64,000 bases of DNA from Alisma plantago-aquatica. Taxonomy: Eukaryota > Streptophyta > Magnoliopsida > Alismatales > Alismataceae. The notes under the pieces were generated by a model. That model made no database searches and was not told the origin of the DNA. It saw nothing but the letters and a program-made list of their open reading frames with translations. Shown piece by piece: positions 48,978 to 61,846 of the stretch; position 1 is the stretch's first letter, and every line of letters begins with the position of its first letter. The stretch is taken from the NCBI GenBank assembly GCA_963693085.1, contig OY856410.1, forward strand, positions 559,663,906 to 559,727,905, written 5' to 3'. Made by a program: the position numbers and the translations under genes.

Positions 48978-49145
48978 GTCTCCGATGCCTGGGCGTATCC
49001 CCAGGGCTGACCGGGACTTTCTCCGATGCCTGGGCGTATCCCCAGGGCTGACCGAAATTCTACCTCTCAGACTTCGTGTCACCGAGACATTCGGTATTTG
49101 TTGGACACGAGTCTCCGATGCCTGGGCGTATCCCCAGGGCTGACT
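48978..49145. repeat. Short tandem repeat in LTR C
   Basis: Three copies of TCTCCGATGCCTGGGCGTAT followed by CCCCAGGGCTGAC, at 48978, 49020 and 49111, unevenly spaced. Each contains the inverted repeat CCTGGG / CCCAGG. Confidence 0.88.
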
Positions 49146-50810
49146 GTTTCACCCCAAAGGTACAGACCGTGCAATGGGGTTCTACGGTGTTGGGGCACCT
49201 GAGTCTATTAACTGATTTAAATATAAACACTTAAACATGAATATCGCATTTCATACTTATTTCACATTCTGAACATCACTAGAAAACACATATACATCAT
49301 TTGTCATCTTTAGACATGACTTAGTAACATCCCTTTCTAGGGCATGTCATATCTCATCACCTGCAATTTACGAGATATGTATTGAAAATAAGAAGCCCTA
49401 CAGTATGTAGATATCAACTCAGAGAGAACAAGCATATAAAGTTAAATGCACTAGAAACATACAATTCAATAATTAAGCATCACCACATCTCATATCGAGA
49501 CCTTTCATATCACCATAACATGATTCATTGAACACCCTATCCTTAGGGTTTCATTTGCCTTATTCATTCATCATATGCCAACACCCTACTCTTAGGGTTT
49601 CATTCGCCTCATTCACCTTTTCATTTGCCTCATTCACTTGTCACATGGCTCTCATAAGGATTTCATAGGATATAAGCATTCACTAAATAAAGATTGTTTT
49701 CAACAAATCATATACAATCAATATAGATATGAAACCATGGAAATTTAACTAAATTTAGGTTTTCCGTACCATTCAATGAGATATCATGTATCAAGAATAA
49801 AATTAAATTAAGATAACCCATGAGGTACATCCTAAATACTTATAAGATTACTAGTCCTTTTCAATAAGGTCGAAACTCTAGTGATATCTCAATTAGGTTA
49901 AACCCTAATTACATCATATGGTATAAATCTAAAAAGCATTCTTACTAGGATGTGTTGTATACGTTTCTGATATGAATCTACCATCAAAGAGTCATTCAAA
50001 CAGAGAAGGAATCCATATCATATCAATTTGCAACAACTTAAATCAAACGGACATTTCAGGGTTTAGAATCGCATACTAAGCATTTAGGGATTTGGATGCT
50101 ATAATCAAATTTCGTGCATTACACTATTTGAAGGAAGAACCCACTCACCCTAAGGTGTGAAAACACCTCAAAACTGCAGCTCAACTCAGGGAATATCGAA
50201 CTCATATCAAATCCCTAGCAAATCTCCCAATTCTTCTTCCATTCAACTCAGAAACCTTGAAAATGAGGGATTATGAAGAAAGGGTGAGAAAAGAGGGAAT
50301 TTCGACATCATCTTGGATCCAATCAGAGCATGGACGGAATCTTGACATGAGAGAGAAGATTCACCATAAAAGTCTATGCAAAGAATCCAAACTTACTTTA
50401 TTTCACCATTCCTCGGACCGCAAAACCCTAATTCAGCAATTCCACCTCTTTCTCCACTCAAGCCCTAACTCTCCCTCTCTCTCTAGATTTTCGTTTCTCT
50501 GGAGTGAATGACGAATAATGAGAGCTACTTGTGTGTGTGGTTTCTCATATAAGTCAATTTGAGCTGCTTGGGTCAATTGCATATTGACCCAACACTCAAC
50601 TTTAATTATATTGGCTGAATATTCAGTTTCACAATAGTTTCTGTAATTCGCCTACTGAATAGCTAACAGAAGCTCCAAAAATTCTGGAAATTTTATATGT
50701 TATACCTAATGAAGTTTCAGACCTTCAGTAAAAATTTGAGATCATTTCTAGTTACCAATAAATAATAAAAAATCAAACAGTGAACTGCTATATGCAGTCT
50801 GCAGAAGATT

Positions 50811-50833
50811 CGGTCGAGTTGCAAACTCGACCG
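50811..50833. repeat. CGGTCGAGTT inverted repeat in LTR C
   Basis: Perfect 10-bp arms CGGTCGAGTT / AACTCGACCG around GCA. It has the same CGGTCGA core as the palindromes of family E, in an unrelated LTR. Confidence 0.9.
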
Positions 50834-51208
50834 ACAAACATGTCTGAACATTCTTCATAAATTCTGATATTTTTCAGTGTTGTTCAAATTTTATATATAC
50901 AAATCATATCCAAATTTGAAGTAAATCAGAGATACACATAAAATACTAAAAATCATTTAGTGAGACATTCTACTTATCAAATTATGTATTCATATGTCAT
51001 TAAAACCCTATTTTGGGCCGATTAGGGTCTATGCTTCTCAAACCCTAATTCTCAAGACAAAAGAACATTTAGACTTCTTATCATAGTTAAAACATCCTAA
51101 TTGTGTTATCGTCATTAATTAGATTTCAAGAATGATTATTCCAATTAATCTTTGCAATTGTCTAGGTAAACCCTAGTTTACCAATTAAGCTCAGATGGGG
51201 TCGTAACA

Positions 51209-54114
51209 ACTCTCCCCCCTTAGAATGTTTCGTCCTCGAAACATAAACCTACAAGAAAGATACATTCAAGGTTATTCTATGCTTCTAAAGCCTTCCATGT
51301 CATTATATTCTTGTATTTCATACCTGAATGTAGTTTTCAACATTAGATCTTTTAATTCTTTACTAAATCACAACATATTTCAAATAGTTCTCAATGATAT
51401 CAAACAAATTCTTTATGCCACATTCAAACATAGAATGCAAAGATAAACCACCACGCTTTCGCTGCGCAACTCTGATACTCTGATACAACTATCTCAACTT
51501 ATGCGGCTCAGAAAGTTCTATTATTCTGTATCACCTTTAAGTGACAAAAGCGAGTTCACCATGCTGTTTTAAACTTTAATAAAGTGCTATTCAAATAGCA
51601 AAATAGTCTTGAATTAAAAGACTAGATTCAACAATCAATTACACAATACTACTCTTGGCATCCCCATTGGGACATGGATGCATGAGGTGAAGCATTACCA
51701 CCTCATTCCATACTATCCTATTTCGATCCTGGGACCTGTGGGTTATGGGCCCACACACAATTCAAAGTGTAACCATCGTATTATATCATTTTAGGATTTC
51801 AACAACAGTAATAAGGTAATCCACAATTGTATCAGTCATTCAAGCATTAATCATACTCAATTACCATCACTCAGTTATATTAGAGCTAGGTATAACAAGC
51901 TACACCTCATTAGGGTTACTTGTCCAGACAATCTGATTATCATCCCTTTCTATTAATATGAGTGAATAAGTATGACTACCTTGTTCAGGGTATCTCTCCA
52001 TGTGTTCTGACATCATCCAAACCGTATCACCATATCACAAATACACAATAGTAAGATGCATATTAGGTATGAATTACTACAACTATCATACGCCCTTAAT
52101 TTAACATATAGCTTGCACAAATACACTGAAGTCATATGTAGAACCAACTTTCATACCTTAATATACCTTCAACAAATCATACATGTAAAAACAAATTCAC
52201 ATATTACACAAAGCTAGTGTTTTCCCATATCTCTCTGCTCATTCATTACTTCTTTACTTTTTGCTACCTATCCTTTTCATATGATTATATACAATAAACA
52301 TCATTAACATTGAAGCATTTAAGATAGGAATAGATTATTCATCATTCTTGCTATCACACAAGAATTTATTTCTTATCGCACTTCCTCATATTGTATGTCA
52401 CTATTACATTCATTAGATGACCCCACCAAGGTAGTTATGCACCATATATGATTCATTTTCTCTTATCATTTCATTCCCACCTTGCTCTCATTAAGGAATA
52501 TATGAAAGAGAAGATGATTTTAAGACTTGGAATACTTGTATTCAAACATTCCCTTAATACATTCTCGTATGTAGATTTACTTAGTTATCAACAGAGATAT
52601 TTGATTAATTAGCACTTGCTTGAATCTCACAACCTCTTTATTTTATAACTTCTCCATCATATTTCAAACCCTTTCTTACGTTTCATAGTCCTCTTACCAT
52701 ATACTACTCTTTAACCCGTCATCTTTAATTCTAAATTTTTCTCTTATGACCATGTTGCTTATTCATATGTATGGTCATGTATACCATGTTGCACATATTT
52801 CCTCCTTTATCTTTATACTATTGTGAAGTTAACGTTCTAAATTAATAGTCCCTCTATTAGTTTTTCCTCATGTTGAATACATTACATATTCTTCATTTTT
52901 AAATCAAGTGGATCATGCATGGGTCAAACATAGTTTTTCTTTCAATCAAGTTTTTCTCTCCTGAATACAGTCTACCTTTGTATGACTTATTCATTCGTTA
53001 AACTACACCTATGTTCTTTGCTTAGAAACTAGTTTGTTGTTCTAGTCTTATGAATTACATGTTCATACGATTCTCTTTACTTTTACTCTTTTGAAGACTC
53101 TTTACTTCTATGGACCTATTGAATGCTCAACCCTATTCTCTACTTAGCCTTTGCTTTAGAGTTCATAAAAGCATTATACTCAATTATATGATTCATTCTT
53201 CATGATTGATTCTTGCTATCTTGAACCATACATACATTTCACATATCTTTTCTATATTTCATATGTATAGCTCATATAATATTAATCAATAAACTGATTA
53301 TGAACTTCATATCATGTTCTATTATTCCCAATTAAGGGTTTCTCATATGAGGCCCCAAAATTGAACCTCAGATACCAGTTTCAACTGATTCTTAGTTGTT
53401 CTGATCTTGCCCATCTGTTTCAACATCTTACTGTATGTACATTCTCACTCAAATGTGGGTCTAATTATTCCAATTCTATTCTTATTATACTATTGATAGG
53501 ATTCATTAGATCCCAGTAACACATCCTACCAGTCGGACCAGGCCAAACCTGAAGTCCTGAAGCCAAGAACTACTGAGGATTACTCAACTTCTATTCATCT
53601 CAAAAGTGTGGAAGAAAACTTATCCACTAAGGAAAGATCATTCAAAGATGATTTCTAATCTACATGTTACAAAGAATGAAATCAATAAATGCTACAACTG
53701 CATAGTGTACAACAGATATTAAAGACTCATATTTCAAAGTATTGAATATTTCAATTCAAACATATAAGAGCATTTCTATACATTTCCAACAAAAACAACA
53801 TTATGAAATGTAAGTTCTATCTCCTTTTACATTAATGCTCTTAATTATTGTTTCTTTTCTCGTTTTCTAACCCTAACATTTCTAGGGTTCCTCTCTAGCC
53901 CATTCTTCCATTGTATACCTGGCCAGGGTATACGTGAGAGAATAGACAGAGTAGCTTGTACTGGTTGATCCAAGTACTCAGATATCAGGCCAGGATATCC
54001 AAATACTCAAATCCCCCAAGATAACATCAAAACATCTCCTATCTGCCACACTTAAGACTCTAATTTACTAACTTAATGGTCCTTGACAACTCATCCTAAG
54101 CTCTGATACCAAGC
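51209..54114 (-). mobile_element. Core of element C, non-coding (LARD-like)
   Basis: 2.9 kb between the LTRs with the purine tract and GACGAAAC box at the 51209 side, the CTGGCCAG motif at 53916-53928 and the initiator tRNA-Met primer site TGGTATCAGAGC (minus strand, 54100-54111). I find no gag or pol frame on either strand; it is uniformly AT-rich. Like A, it would need proteins from another element. Confidence 0.8.
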
Positions 54115-54926
54115 TGTTACACCCCGATCTCACAATTTCCTCAAATCATGAGATTAGGGCATAAGATAGGATTTATATGTAACACAAAGAACACCATTAA
54201 TTTTTTTTCTTTTCCTTAAAACTCTTGTTTTCCCACATTGAACCACATAAATCATCTTAACAAGGGAATCTGAACATTTCTTTTACTAATCAGACTTCAA
54301 TAGTAAATATACATGTATAAACATTCATGATGTCTCTCACACTTTATATACATAAAACTTGCTAATTAGCATATATATCAAAAGAGGAACAATATTACAC
54401 ATCGTAATTACAACTCTCTCTCTCTTATCTCTTACTGAGGACCTAGAGTGACAAGGATCGACTGACTCAACTAATCTTGTACTTAACTCTTGTAGCAGAT
54501 CTACACTGATGCTCCGACCATCTTCAAGTCCACGCGGATAACCCTAAAATGTTTGAGTAGAGGGGTGAGCCTACTCGCTCAGTGAATGAGTACTTCAAGG
54601 AAACAGACTAATGCACTAATGTGATTACAGATATAATTTTGAGTAAACGATATGAAATTTAACAATAATAAATACTACACTGAGCAGTTCTAAACAATAT
54701 AATTGAAATAACAAAGAATGTAAATATTGCATCCAAAGAATAACTACTAGAAGACTATGCTGTAGTCTTCCTTAACTCTTTCATTTATAAGGAACTCTGT
54801 GAACCTATATGATCATATTTTAGATTATGCCCCAAACATATGCAGTGCACTCTGCATATGAAACTCGCAGTGCACTACGAGCCCACCGTACAAGACTTAG
54901 CGACACACCCAGGAAATGCTAAGTCT
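54115..54926 (-). mobile_element. LTR of element C, right copy (5' LTR), interrupted
   Basis: Matches 48050-48861 closely. It is cut after AAGTCT (54921-54926) by element D; the left copy continues GACTTCTCG at this point. The rest of this LTR must lie beyond the right end of the window. Confidence 0.85.
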
Positions 54927-57170
54927 TGTTGGGTTTTAGGGGAGACGGAGAAGGCAGCGGAAACAAAATTTTCTCCCCCAACCCATACCGAGGAAACGCG
55001 TCAATGTCTATATAATAGGAAAGGATGGTTTGTGGAATCATACCTTGTCCCGAGGCTTGCTCGGCGACAATACCTAGCGCAATGCGCGGTCTTCAACTCT
55101 GGACTTCGACGGTGTCTGTGCAGCTCCTGGTCGCACCGGGACTGACAACTCCTACTCGAACCGGACTGTCGGATGACAGTTGTCCTCCTAAGCGGCAGTG
55201 TCCTCCCGCCTCTGTAGTAGTCCACACGGACCACCTGGAACTCCACTCTCCCTGTCCCATAAGGAAGTGGAAGGAGTCGCACCCTCCTGTTGACGTACTA
55301 GTCGCCAACACGCTCTCCTGCCTCCTGTTGCAACTGCAGTTGTCCTTCCCTTGCTGCACCTCCCTTTTGCGGGAAGCACTTGCTCGGGCTCTCTCACGGT
55401 TACTAAAACCAGAGAGAATGACAACTTGCAGAGCAACTGGTTGCACTGAGCTGTACTTTGAGAAGCCCCCAATACCCCTATATATATAGGAGAGTCATGG
55501 GACAGGGTTCTCCATCCCGGGCAATGCGGGACTAAAGCAGGAGTAGAAGGGTTCGAGAATTTTCCACAAAAAGCAACCGGTTCGCAACTTGAAATGATCG
55601 GTTCACAACTGAACCGATCGGTTCGGCCATTGAGCCGATCGGTTGGACCTGAGCCGATCATTTGGGGCACTCCAACCGATCGGTTGGTGCCCTGAACCGA
55701 TCGGTTCATGGTCCTAATCCGGCTCAAAAAGACTTTCCTTGTTTCTTTCCCAAATGGTATCAAATACCAATGTTATTCCCAATCGAATTGGGCAATTTGA
55801 AACCAAAGGAAAATCCTTGCCGACATGACTTTCCCAACTGGTCTGTTGCACCATTTGAGCCGATCGGTTCAACCCTTGAACCGGTCGTTTCAACCTAGGC
55901 ATGAGCCGATCGGCCTGGACACTCCAGCCGACCGGTTCAGCAACCTCAGCCGGCCGGTTCATCACATGAGCCGATCGGTTGGGAGCACAGGTTGGGCAAA
56001 ATCAGTCAAATGCGATTTGAATCAATCTGATATTCCAATCAATGCATCCAACACCTTGAACCATACGATATTGAGCTATCGACTGATTGAGTGTTTAATT
56101 GAACTACTAAACTCCTTTAGTAATCAATCTAAACATTGCTTTGTGGACAAAACTCCTTTTCCAGGTTAAATCCTATGTGTGTGACCCTGCAGGTCCATTT
56201 CACGTTGGCAGTGAAAGTCCATAACACTTATGACTTCACAAGCAAAGAGCGGTGCCTAGTCACACATCAGTGCTACCCAAGTGAAAGTAGAAAGTTGGAG
56301 AACAACTTTCATCCTACAATCCGTGAATGGTGTTACAGCGAATGTATAATTCCTTTGTCACTGATATCCCAAATGAACTCGAGGCATGGAATAGTCATCC
56401 TGTCAACGTTCATTCACTTCCTTGATCTCAGAGTAGACTGGAAGAGATATGTATGACATAAATATCATATACTGATTCACACATGCGTGCACGCCTTTCT
56501 CAATCCTACTCATCAAGTGGCCATGGATATCAAACTCCCTCAGGAGGGACAAATCCCATATCTATCACTCGCCCCTCAAAAGCCCCATGTGTCAAAGCCA
56601 CCCAATCATCACCTTTATAACAACCCATGTTTCAGGGTTGCGTTTGATGATGTCAAAGTATGCCCAACGACATGTGTTGAGTGCAGTGATTTCAGGTCTA
56701 AGAATCACACTCACCACCATCACTGTGAGTACTGACTGTGACTACCATCTCATGGTTCCATGTGTCAAACTCACGGTGGGTCTGTCCGGTACACTTGTTC
56801 TCTAACAAGTACCTATGTGTTTGGTTTGATATCTCTATATCATGACTAATGAGATTTTGTCATCAACCAACACCACAATCTAGTCTTGTGTGTCATTGCT
56901 GTCTATCTACCTTCCACAATGACATCCGACTAGGGACATAACAAGAATGTACAAACTCTTAGTATCCGTATGATCTCATCGTTCAGGTCATGAACCTGAA
57001 GGCATACGTCATCGAGTACTGTCATTCTCTAGACATTCAATATGTTCTATCACTATCTCATATGACTGAACCAGAGAGAATTGGAAGCTCGCCTTTGATG
57101 TTTATCAAATCAATCTTAATGTATCCCACCAATCATCCCATGATTGGCTCTTAGGGCATACATACCAACA
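54927..57170 (-). repeat. LTR of element D, left copy (3' LTR, 2.24 kb)
   Basis: TGTTGGGTTTT at 54927 to ATACATACCAACA at 57170. It carries a palindromic TATA candidate CCTATATATATAGG (55477-55490) and, upstream of it in the direction of transcription, a cluster of CCGATCGG palindromes (55560-55990). In the first 550 bp I count about 13 differences from the right copy, mostly C/T and G/A. Confidence 0.88.
55560..55990. repeat. AACCGATCGGTT palindrome cluster, left LTR of D
   Basis: About ten copies of the perfect palindrome AACCGATCGGTT or variants (GAGCCGATCGG, GCCGACCGGTT), some extended to GAACCGATCGGTTC, within 430 bp. The same cluster is in the right LTR at 62480-62910, and a further set is in the leader at 61195-61400. 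Confidence 0.92.
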
Positions 57171-59547
57171 GACTCCCACTTGCACTGCGAGACAATCACC
57201 CATGAATCATATTCATAGTGATCTTCAAACATGTCCCACATGTTACTGTGCTCTAGTGCCAACATAGTGAGTAATGACAACACCTTGCCAAAGTCTGTAC
57301 AAATTGCATGTCTCGCATCTCTTCACTATACGTCACACGTATGAGATGGAGTTGCCGTAATATGCGATCTAGCATTCCATTTGCTAACCTTTAGCCACAT
57401 TGCATGATCAAGGATTCCAGACTTGTCATCAATGAGTGGAATATAAGTTCATCTTATGAACTTTCAGATCCATATAGTATCCATTGCTGTTTATTAACAC
57501 ATAGATACTCGACATTTCCCTTTTAAATGGTTTTATTGGAACACTTCCAATCATCAACAAACTTTCACTTTTATACATCTTATGTATATTTTGCGAATAA
57601 TTTTCTGTCCTTTCGGAAGTTCGCATCAATGTAACTCTTTACATCGAACTCTTCCTTATCTCCATAGAACTAGTACTTCACAAGCACTCATCAAGTTCTC
57701 ATGGTATTCCAGTAACCCTTACTGGAAGCAGACAGACATCCACTCATCATGTCCCACATACGAGTTATCAGGATGAGCACATCATATTGCAATGTCCTAC
57801 ATAGAAGATGATGAATGCATTTTATTCTTGCCATGTCATACATTCAAGATAATGGGATGATTACATACATGATAGATCCATATCTATTCTTAGTGTTCCC
57901 ATTCTTCATAAGAATTGGACACTTGGCCTTTGGATACTAACTCCATGTAACATGGACAAGTTTTCTCCCACTGAATCTGTGCATACTGAACACTTCAGTA
58001 CAGATTGCCAATGTATGCTCTCTCTTTCCAGGTCAAGAGATTTTCGAGAACTATTTCTATAGATCTCTATTCCTATCACATAGGAAACATCTCTATCTTC
58101 CTTAAAGATAATTTCCACATTCGGATTTCCAATCTAGAACATTTCCATTTCACATCAATATGTGGAATGTGAATACGCTCCCACTAAATCACAGATCCCT
58201 TCTTTATCTTTGACATATCAGTCAAACCCTTTGACTATATCATCAAAATAAAGATCCAATTTTGAGCTGCTTGTACTCAATCAATCACATTGATTAGTCC
58301 ATTGTAACTTATAGACTTCATTTGCATTAGTGGATTCATAAACCTTAAAGGTTGTGTCACGTACACATCCTGGTTTTATTCCTCATAGGAATGCGGTTTT
58401 AGTATCCATATGCCAAATGTCTTAGTCTTTAAGTTGCAATCAACAAGCATCATCCTTCTCAAAATGTTATCCATGTGTCTTAACACTTAAGACTCATTTG
58501 CACTTACGGATATGATCCAATGAGTGCTACCATCAAGGTCATACCTTATGGTTCACATGGAAGTCATTTAGGATGTAATGGTTTTAAACCATAACTCAAG
58601 ATTCGGTTCCTCATATTCATCTTGATAGTTGACTCATCACATGAACAACTCATCACATAGATAATTGAGGTGTATCTGTTAAAGATATAAGAACTCACAA
58701 CCCTTGTGATTCTTAATTTCTTTTATTAGTGTGGGGTATTCTTTTATTAAGAAAAATTCAGTTATTTGATAATCATTCTCTAACTCCTTAGAGTATGATT
58801 CCTTCTTGATTCAGACATCACCATGCCTTAATCATGAGTTCACTATGATACACTATCATAATCACTCATAAGGATCTCAAACATTTGGTCCAAGTATTGA
58901 TCTCATCAAGATTTAATACTTTACCAAATTTGTACTTCATCTATGATAATCTTGAACACTTCAAGAGATTCATATTGGTATTTCTCTAAACACCATTTGA
59001 AGTATTAGCATTTATTCCAATAGGTATGTAAATACATCACATGTATTATACCTAATAGGATAATCACTCTCCCACTACATTAGTGAAGATTGATTAATCA
59101 TGTCCAAGATATGCATGTCTCTTACTGGTTCTATAACCAAAAGAGTCTAGATTTATCCATTACATGGAAACTAGAAATGAATTTCTCATGATTAATGCTA
59201 ATTAAATTGTTTGAGTTATCTATAACTTTTAGGTATCGTCTTATCTTATGCATATCAAATATCACAAGATAAATAAGGCATTGCCACAAAGATCACATCT
59301 TTATAAATTGAAACATCTCTTTATTAATTGCCATCATTGTCATACAATATGCAAAATAAAGTGTTTCTATCTATTGGCAAGTATGAAATAACAGTTCATA
59401 ACTGTATTACATGCCTTATTGGCTGGAAATAAACTAAAGTATTCCTATCTATAAAGGAAACACTTGCCCCAAGTAAGAATGATTTACACTTTACATCTTG
59501 ATATCATATATCTCAAAAAGTGTTACAAGTTTATTTACATGACACCT
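57171..59547 (-). pseudogene. Decayed copia pol (INT, RT, RNase H remnants)
   Basis: From 59547 down the minus strand shows, in shifting frames with many stops, a YESLEVFK...DEV integrase piece (about 58985-58890), a WHMDTKTAFL piece of reverse transcriptase motif A (about 58414-58385), the RT end with SYVIGIEIYRN (57906-58118), and an RNase H piece with FDVKSYIDANF (about 57690-57590). The order is that of copia pol. The region is about 1.5 kb shorter than a full pol and no domain is intact; I did not find the catalytic YVDD box. Confidence 0.7.
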
Positions 59548-60402
59548 TCAAGTAGAGGCTTCAGTCGCCTCCTTCTTCTTTTGTTCTTCCAGGTAGAGAG
59601 GACAATTCCTTTTCCAATGTCCTGGCTTTTGACAATGGTGGCAATTTCCTTTCTTGGTCACGCCTCCCTTGGCCTTGAGAGCTGAAGATGGCTTGGACTC
59701 CTGGCTAGCTTCAGAAACTTTCTTAGCTTTGCCCTTGCCCTTGCGCTTGGACTTTCCTTTCTTGCTCGTGATCACCATCACGGACTTAGGCTTGTCCTTC
59801 TTCATCTGTAACTCGGCTGTCCTCAACATGCCCAACAACTCTGACAGTGGCCTATCAAAGTTGTTCATGTTGTAGTTCATCACAAACTGACTGTAAGATT
59901 CTGGCAACGATTGCAGTATCACGTCAGTAGCCAACTCTTGGCTCAGTGGAAATCCCAGTCTCTGCAGGTTCTCCACATACCCAATCATCTTGAGTGTGTG
60001 AGGACCAACTGGATCTCCTTCTGTCATGACGCACTTGAACAATGCCCTAGAAACATTGTACCTCTCTTGCCGTGCCTGATCTTCATACATGTTCCTGAGA
60101 TGTAGAATCATCTCTATGACACCCATGTTCTCATGTTGCCTCTGCAACTCATGGTTCATTGAACATAGCATCAAGCACTTTGCATCAATGGCATCATCAG
60201 AATGCTTCTTGTAAGCATCCCTTTCTGTCCTTGGTGCATTAGGAGCGGGTTCCTCTAGAATTGGAGTATCCAGGACATAGAGCTTACGCTCTTGAGTGAG
60301 AACAATTCTCAATGTCCGATACCAGTCGTGGAAGTTTGTCCCATTTAGCTTGTCCTTATCAAGGACCGATCGCAAAGAAAAGTTGTTGTTGTTTGTTGCC
60401 AT
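59548..60402 (-). CDS. Copia Gag, intact reading frame
   Basis: 284 codons from ATG at 60400-60402 to the stop at 59548, unbroken. The N-terminus MATNNNNFSLRSVLDKDKL and the NGTNFHDWYRTLRIVL segment are typical of Tork/Angela-type copia Gag, followed by a helical capsid core (YNVSRALF, MIGYVENL, LPESYSQFV). A basic Lys-rich stretch (about 205-230) precedes a CCHC zinc knuckle (C254, C257, H262, C267). It would form the particle and package RNA. This is the only unbroken retrotransposon frame in the window and contrasts with the ruined pol behind it. It is an element gene, not a host gene. Confidence 0.88.
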   Translation of the reverse strand: MATNNNNFSLRSVLDKDKLNGTNFHDWYRTLRIVLTQERKLYVLDTPILEEPAPNAPRTERDAYKKHSDDAIDAKCLMLCSMNHELQRQHENMGVIEMILHLRNMYEDQARQERYNVSRALFKCVMTEGDPVGPHTLKMIGYVENLQRLGFPLSQELATDVILQSLPESYSQFVMNYNMNNFDRPLSELLGMLRTAELQMKKDKPKSVMVITSKKGKSKRKGKGKAKKVSEASQESKPSSALKAKGGVTKKGNCHHCQKPGHWKRNCPLYLEEQKKKEATEAST

Positions 60403-61846
60403 TTGAACTACAAAAGGAAAATATGCAATTTTAGTCCAAAAACTCTTTTTGACTTATTTGATTGATTTGAAAATTTGACGATATAATTAGGCCTTTAATT
60501 AATTATCGCTCCCACTATTTTACTTCAAATCGATAGCCCTCACCATCAATTCAGAAGATTGCAGCGTACAACCTTCTAGTGGGCAAGATCCTGAAATCCT
60601 CTAAGCCATGGACCAGCTAGGGCTGTCACCCACAACATAGATCTCTCAGGTAGGCAACTTTTGCCAATTGCATCATATGCAACTCTTGATAAGATGTCAT
60701 ATACAACTCTTTGCAATGATCATCTCCATGCCTCAAGGTACTAGATCCCATCTAGATCACCTTGTTAAGTCCGACCCAAAGCAAACACGATGAACATGCA
60801 CCCTGCTAGGGCAGACCCACACATTCATCCTTCATGCTTCCACGAGGTAGACGGTGCACCACGCTAGGGCGTGCCCACACTTGGTCAAACAAGTTTTTCA
60901 CGTGTGTCGCATTTGGAAGGCATCTAAAACTTAATATTTTAATGAGGGATTTGGTTTTATATACATATACATATCCAATCACCACAATACATAGTACGTA
61001 TCATATACATGCTATATCCCACAGAAAACATGCACAAACGATAAAAAGCGATGATTATGGCCATCCTAATGTGATTCCTCGAGCCAAGAGGAATCACGGT
61101 CATCTAGGTCTACATCACATGCAACCTGTACAAGATGAACATATGTGCCTTGCCATCCGAGTTGATCAACTCATCACATGAATGATCTATACTCTCCAGC
61201 CGGTCGTCTGGGTGCCACCAGCCGATCGGTTGGCTCCTCCAACCGATCGGTTCGCCTGGTCTTCGTGCATCTCGTCATGTCCGCCACCCGCTCGTCTCGC
61301 TCCTCGAACCGGTCATCAACCGATCGGTTCACTCCTTGAACCGACCGTCTGGAAGGTCAACCGATTGGTTCACTCCTTGAACCGACCGTCTGAGCAGTCG
61401 TCTTGATGTCCGCCGGTCTTTGACATAACAGGAAATAAAATCTATCCTATTTATTACATTGCTTTAAAAGGAAACCCCGAGTTACATTCAGGGGGAGAAA
61501 AGGTAGGAAAGAATCTCGAATTATTTCGAGTTACATCAGGAATAAGAGAGGGAAGATCGGTGTGCAGACCGAGATGCAAGCAACCACAAACAACCACTCA
61601 CAGATAGGGGTTTATAGGCCATAATCACGCTACACACATCCACCACAAAACTCGTTTAAGGGCGACGCGTATCGAGTGCATAAATAATACATATCATATA
61701 TGTAATTAGGGATTTGTGGATTTAGGATTGGACATGCATAAAGCCGATATTATTCACATCGTATGCAATAAATAAAGGAGACAAACCAAAATCGATCATA
61801 TCGATATTCCTAAAGTATAGAACAGCTGACGTGGCTCTGATACCAC
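60403..61846 (-). other. Leader region of element D with primer site
   Basis: 1.44 kb between the right LTR and gag, unusually long for a copia leader. The primer site TGGTATCAGAGCC (minus strand, 61833-61845) matches initiator tRNA-Met. A CCGATCGG palindrome cluster lies at 61195-61400. No coding frame is convincing. Confidence 0.7.
61195..61400. repeat. CCGATCGG palindrome cluster in leader of D
   Basis: Copies of CCGATCGGTT and related GAACCGACCG words in about 200 bp, the same family as the LTR clusters of D though the surrounding sequence differs. Confidence 0.85.

Larger units (their letters stand above)
48050..51208 (-). mobile_element. LTR of element C, left copy (3' LTR, 3.16 kb)
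   Basis: Starts TGTTACACCCC at 48050 inside the satellite and ends GGGGTCGTAACA at 51208. The core next to it reads on the minus strand TTTCGAGGACGAAAC followed by a TAAGGGGGGAGAG purine tract, the usual 3' end of Tekay-like Ty3/gypsy elements. Its first 810 bp match 54115-54926. It holds a short GCCTGGGCGTATCCCCAGGG array and one perfect inverted repeat. No open frame resembles a gene. Confidence 0.85.

Noticed and set aside
55093..55763. 191- and 179-codon frames in the LTRs of element D (also at 62108-62647)
   Set aside because: They run through the palindrome cluster and promoter of an LTR, several frames are open at once, and no family is recognised.
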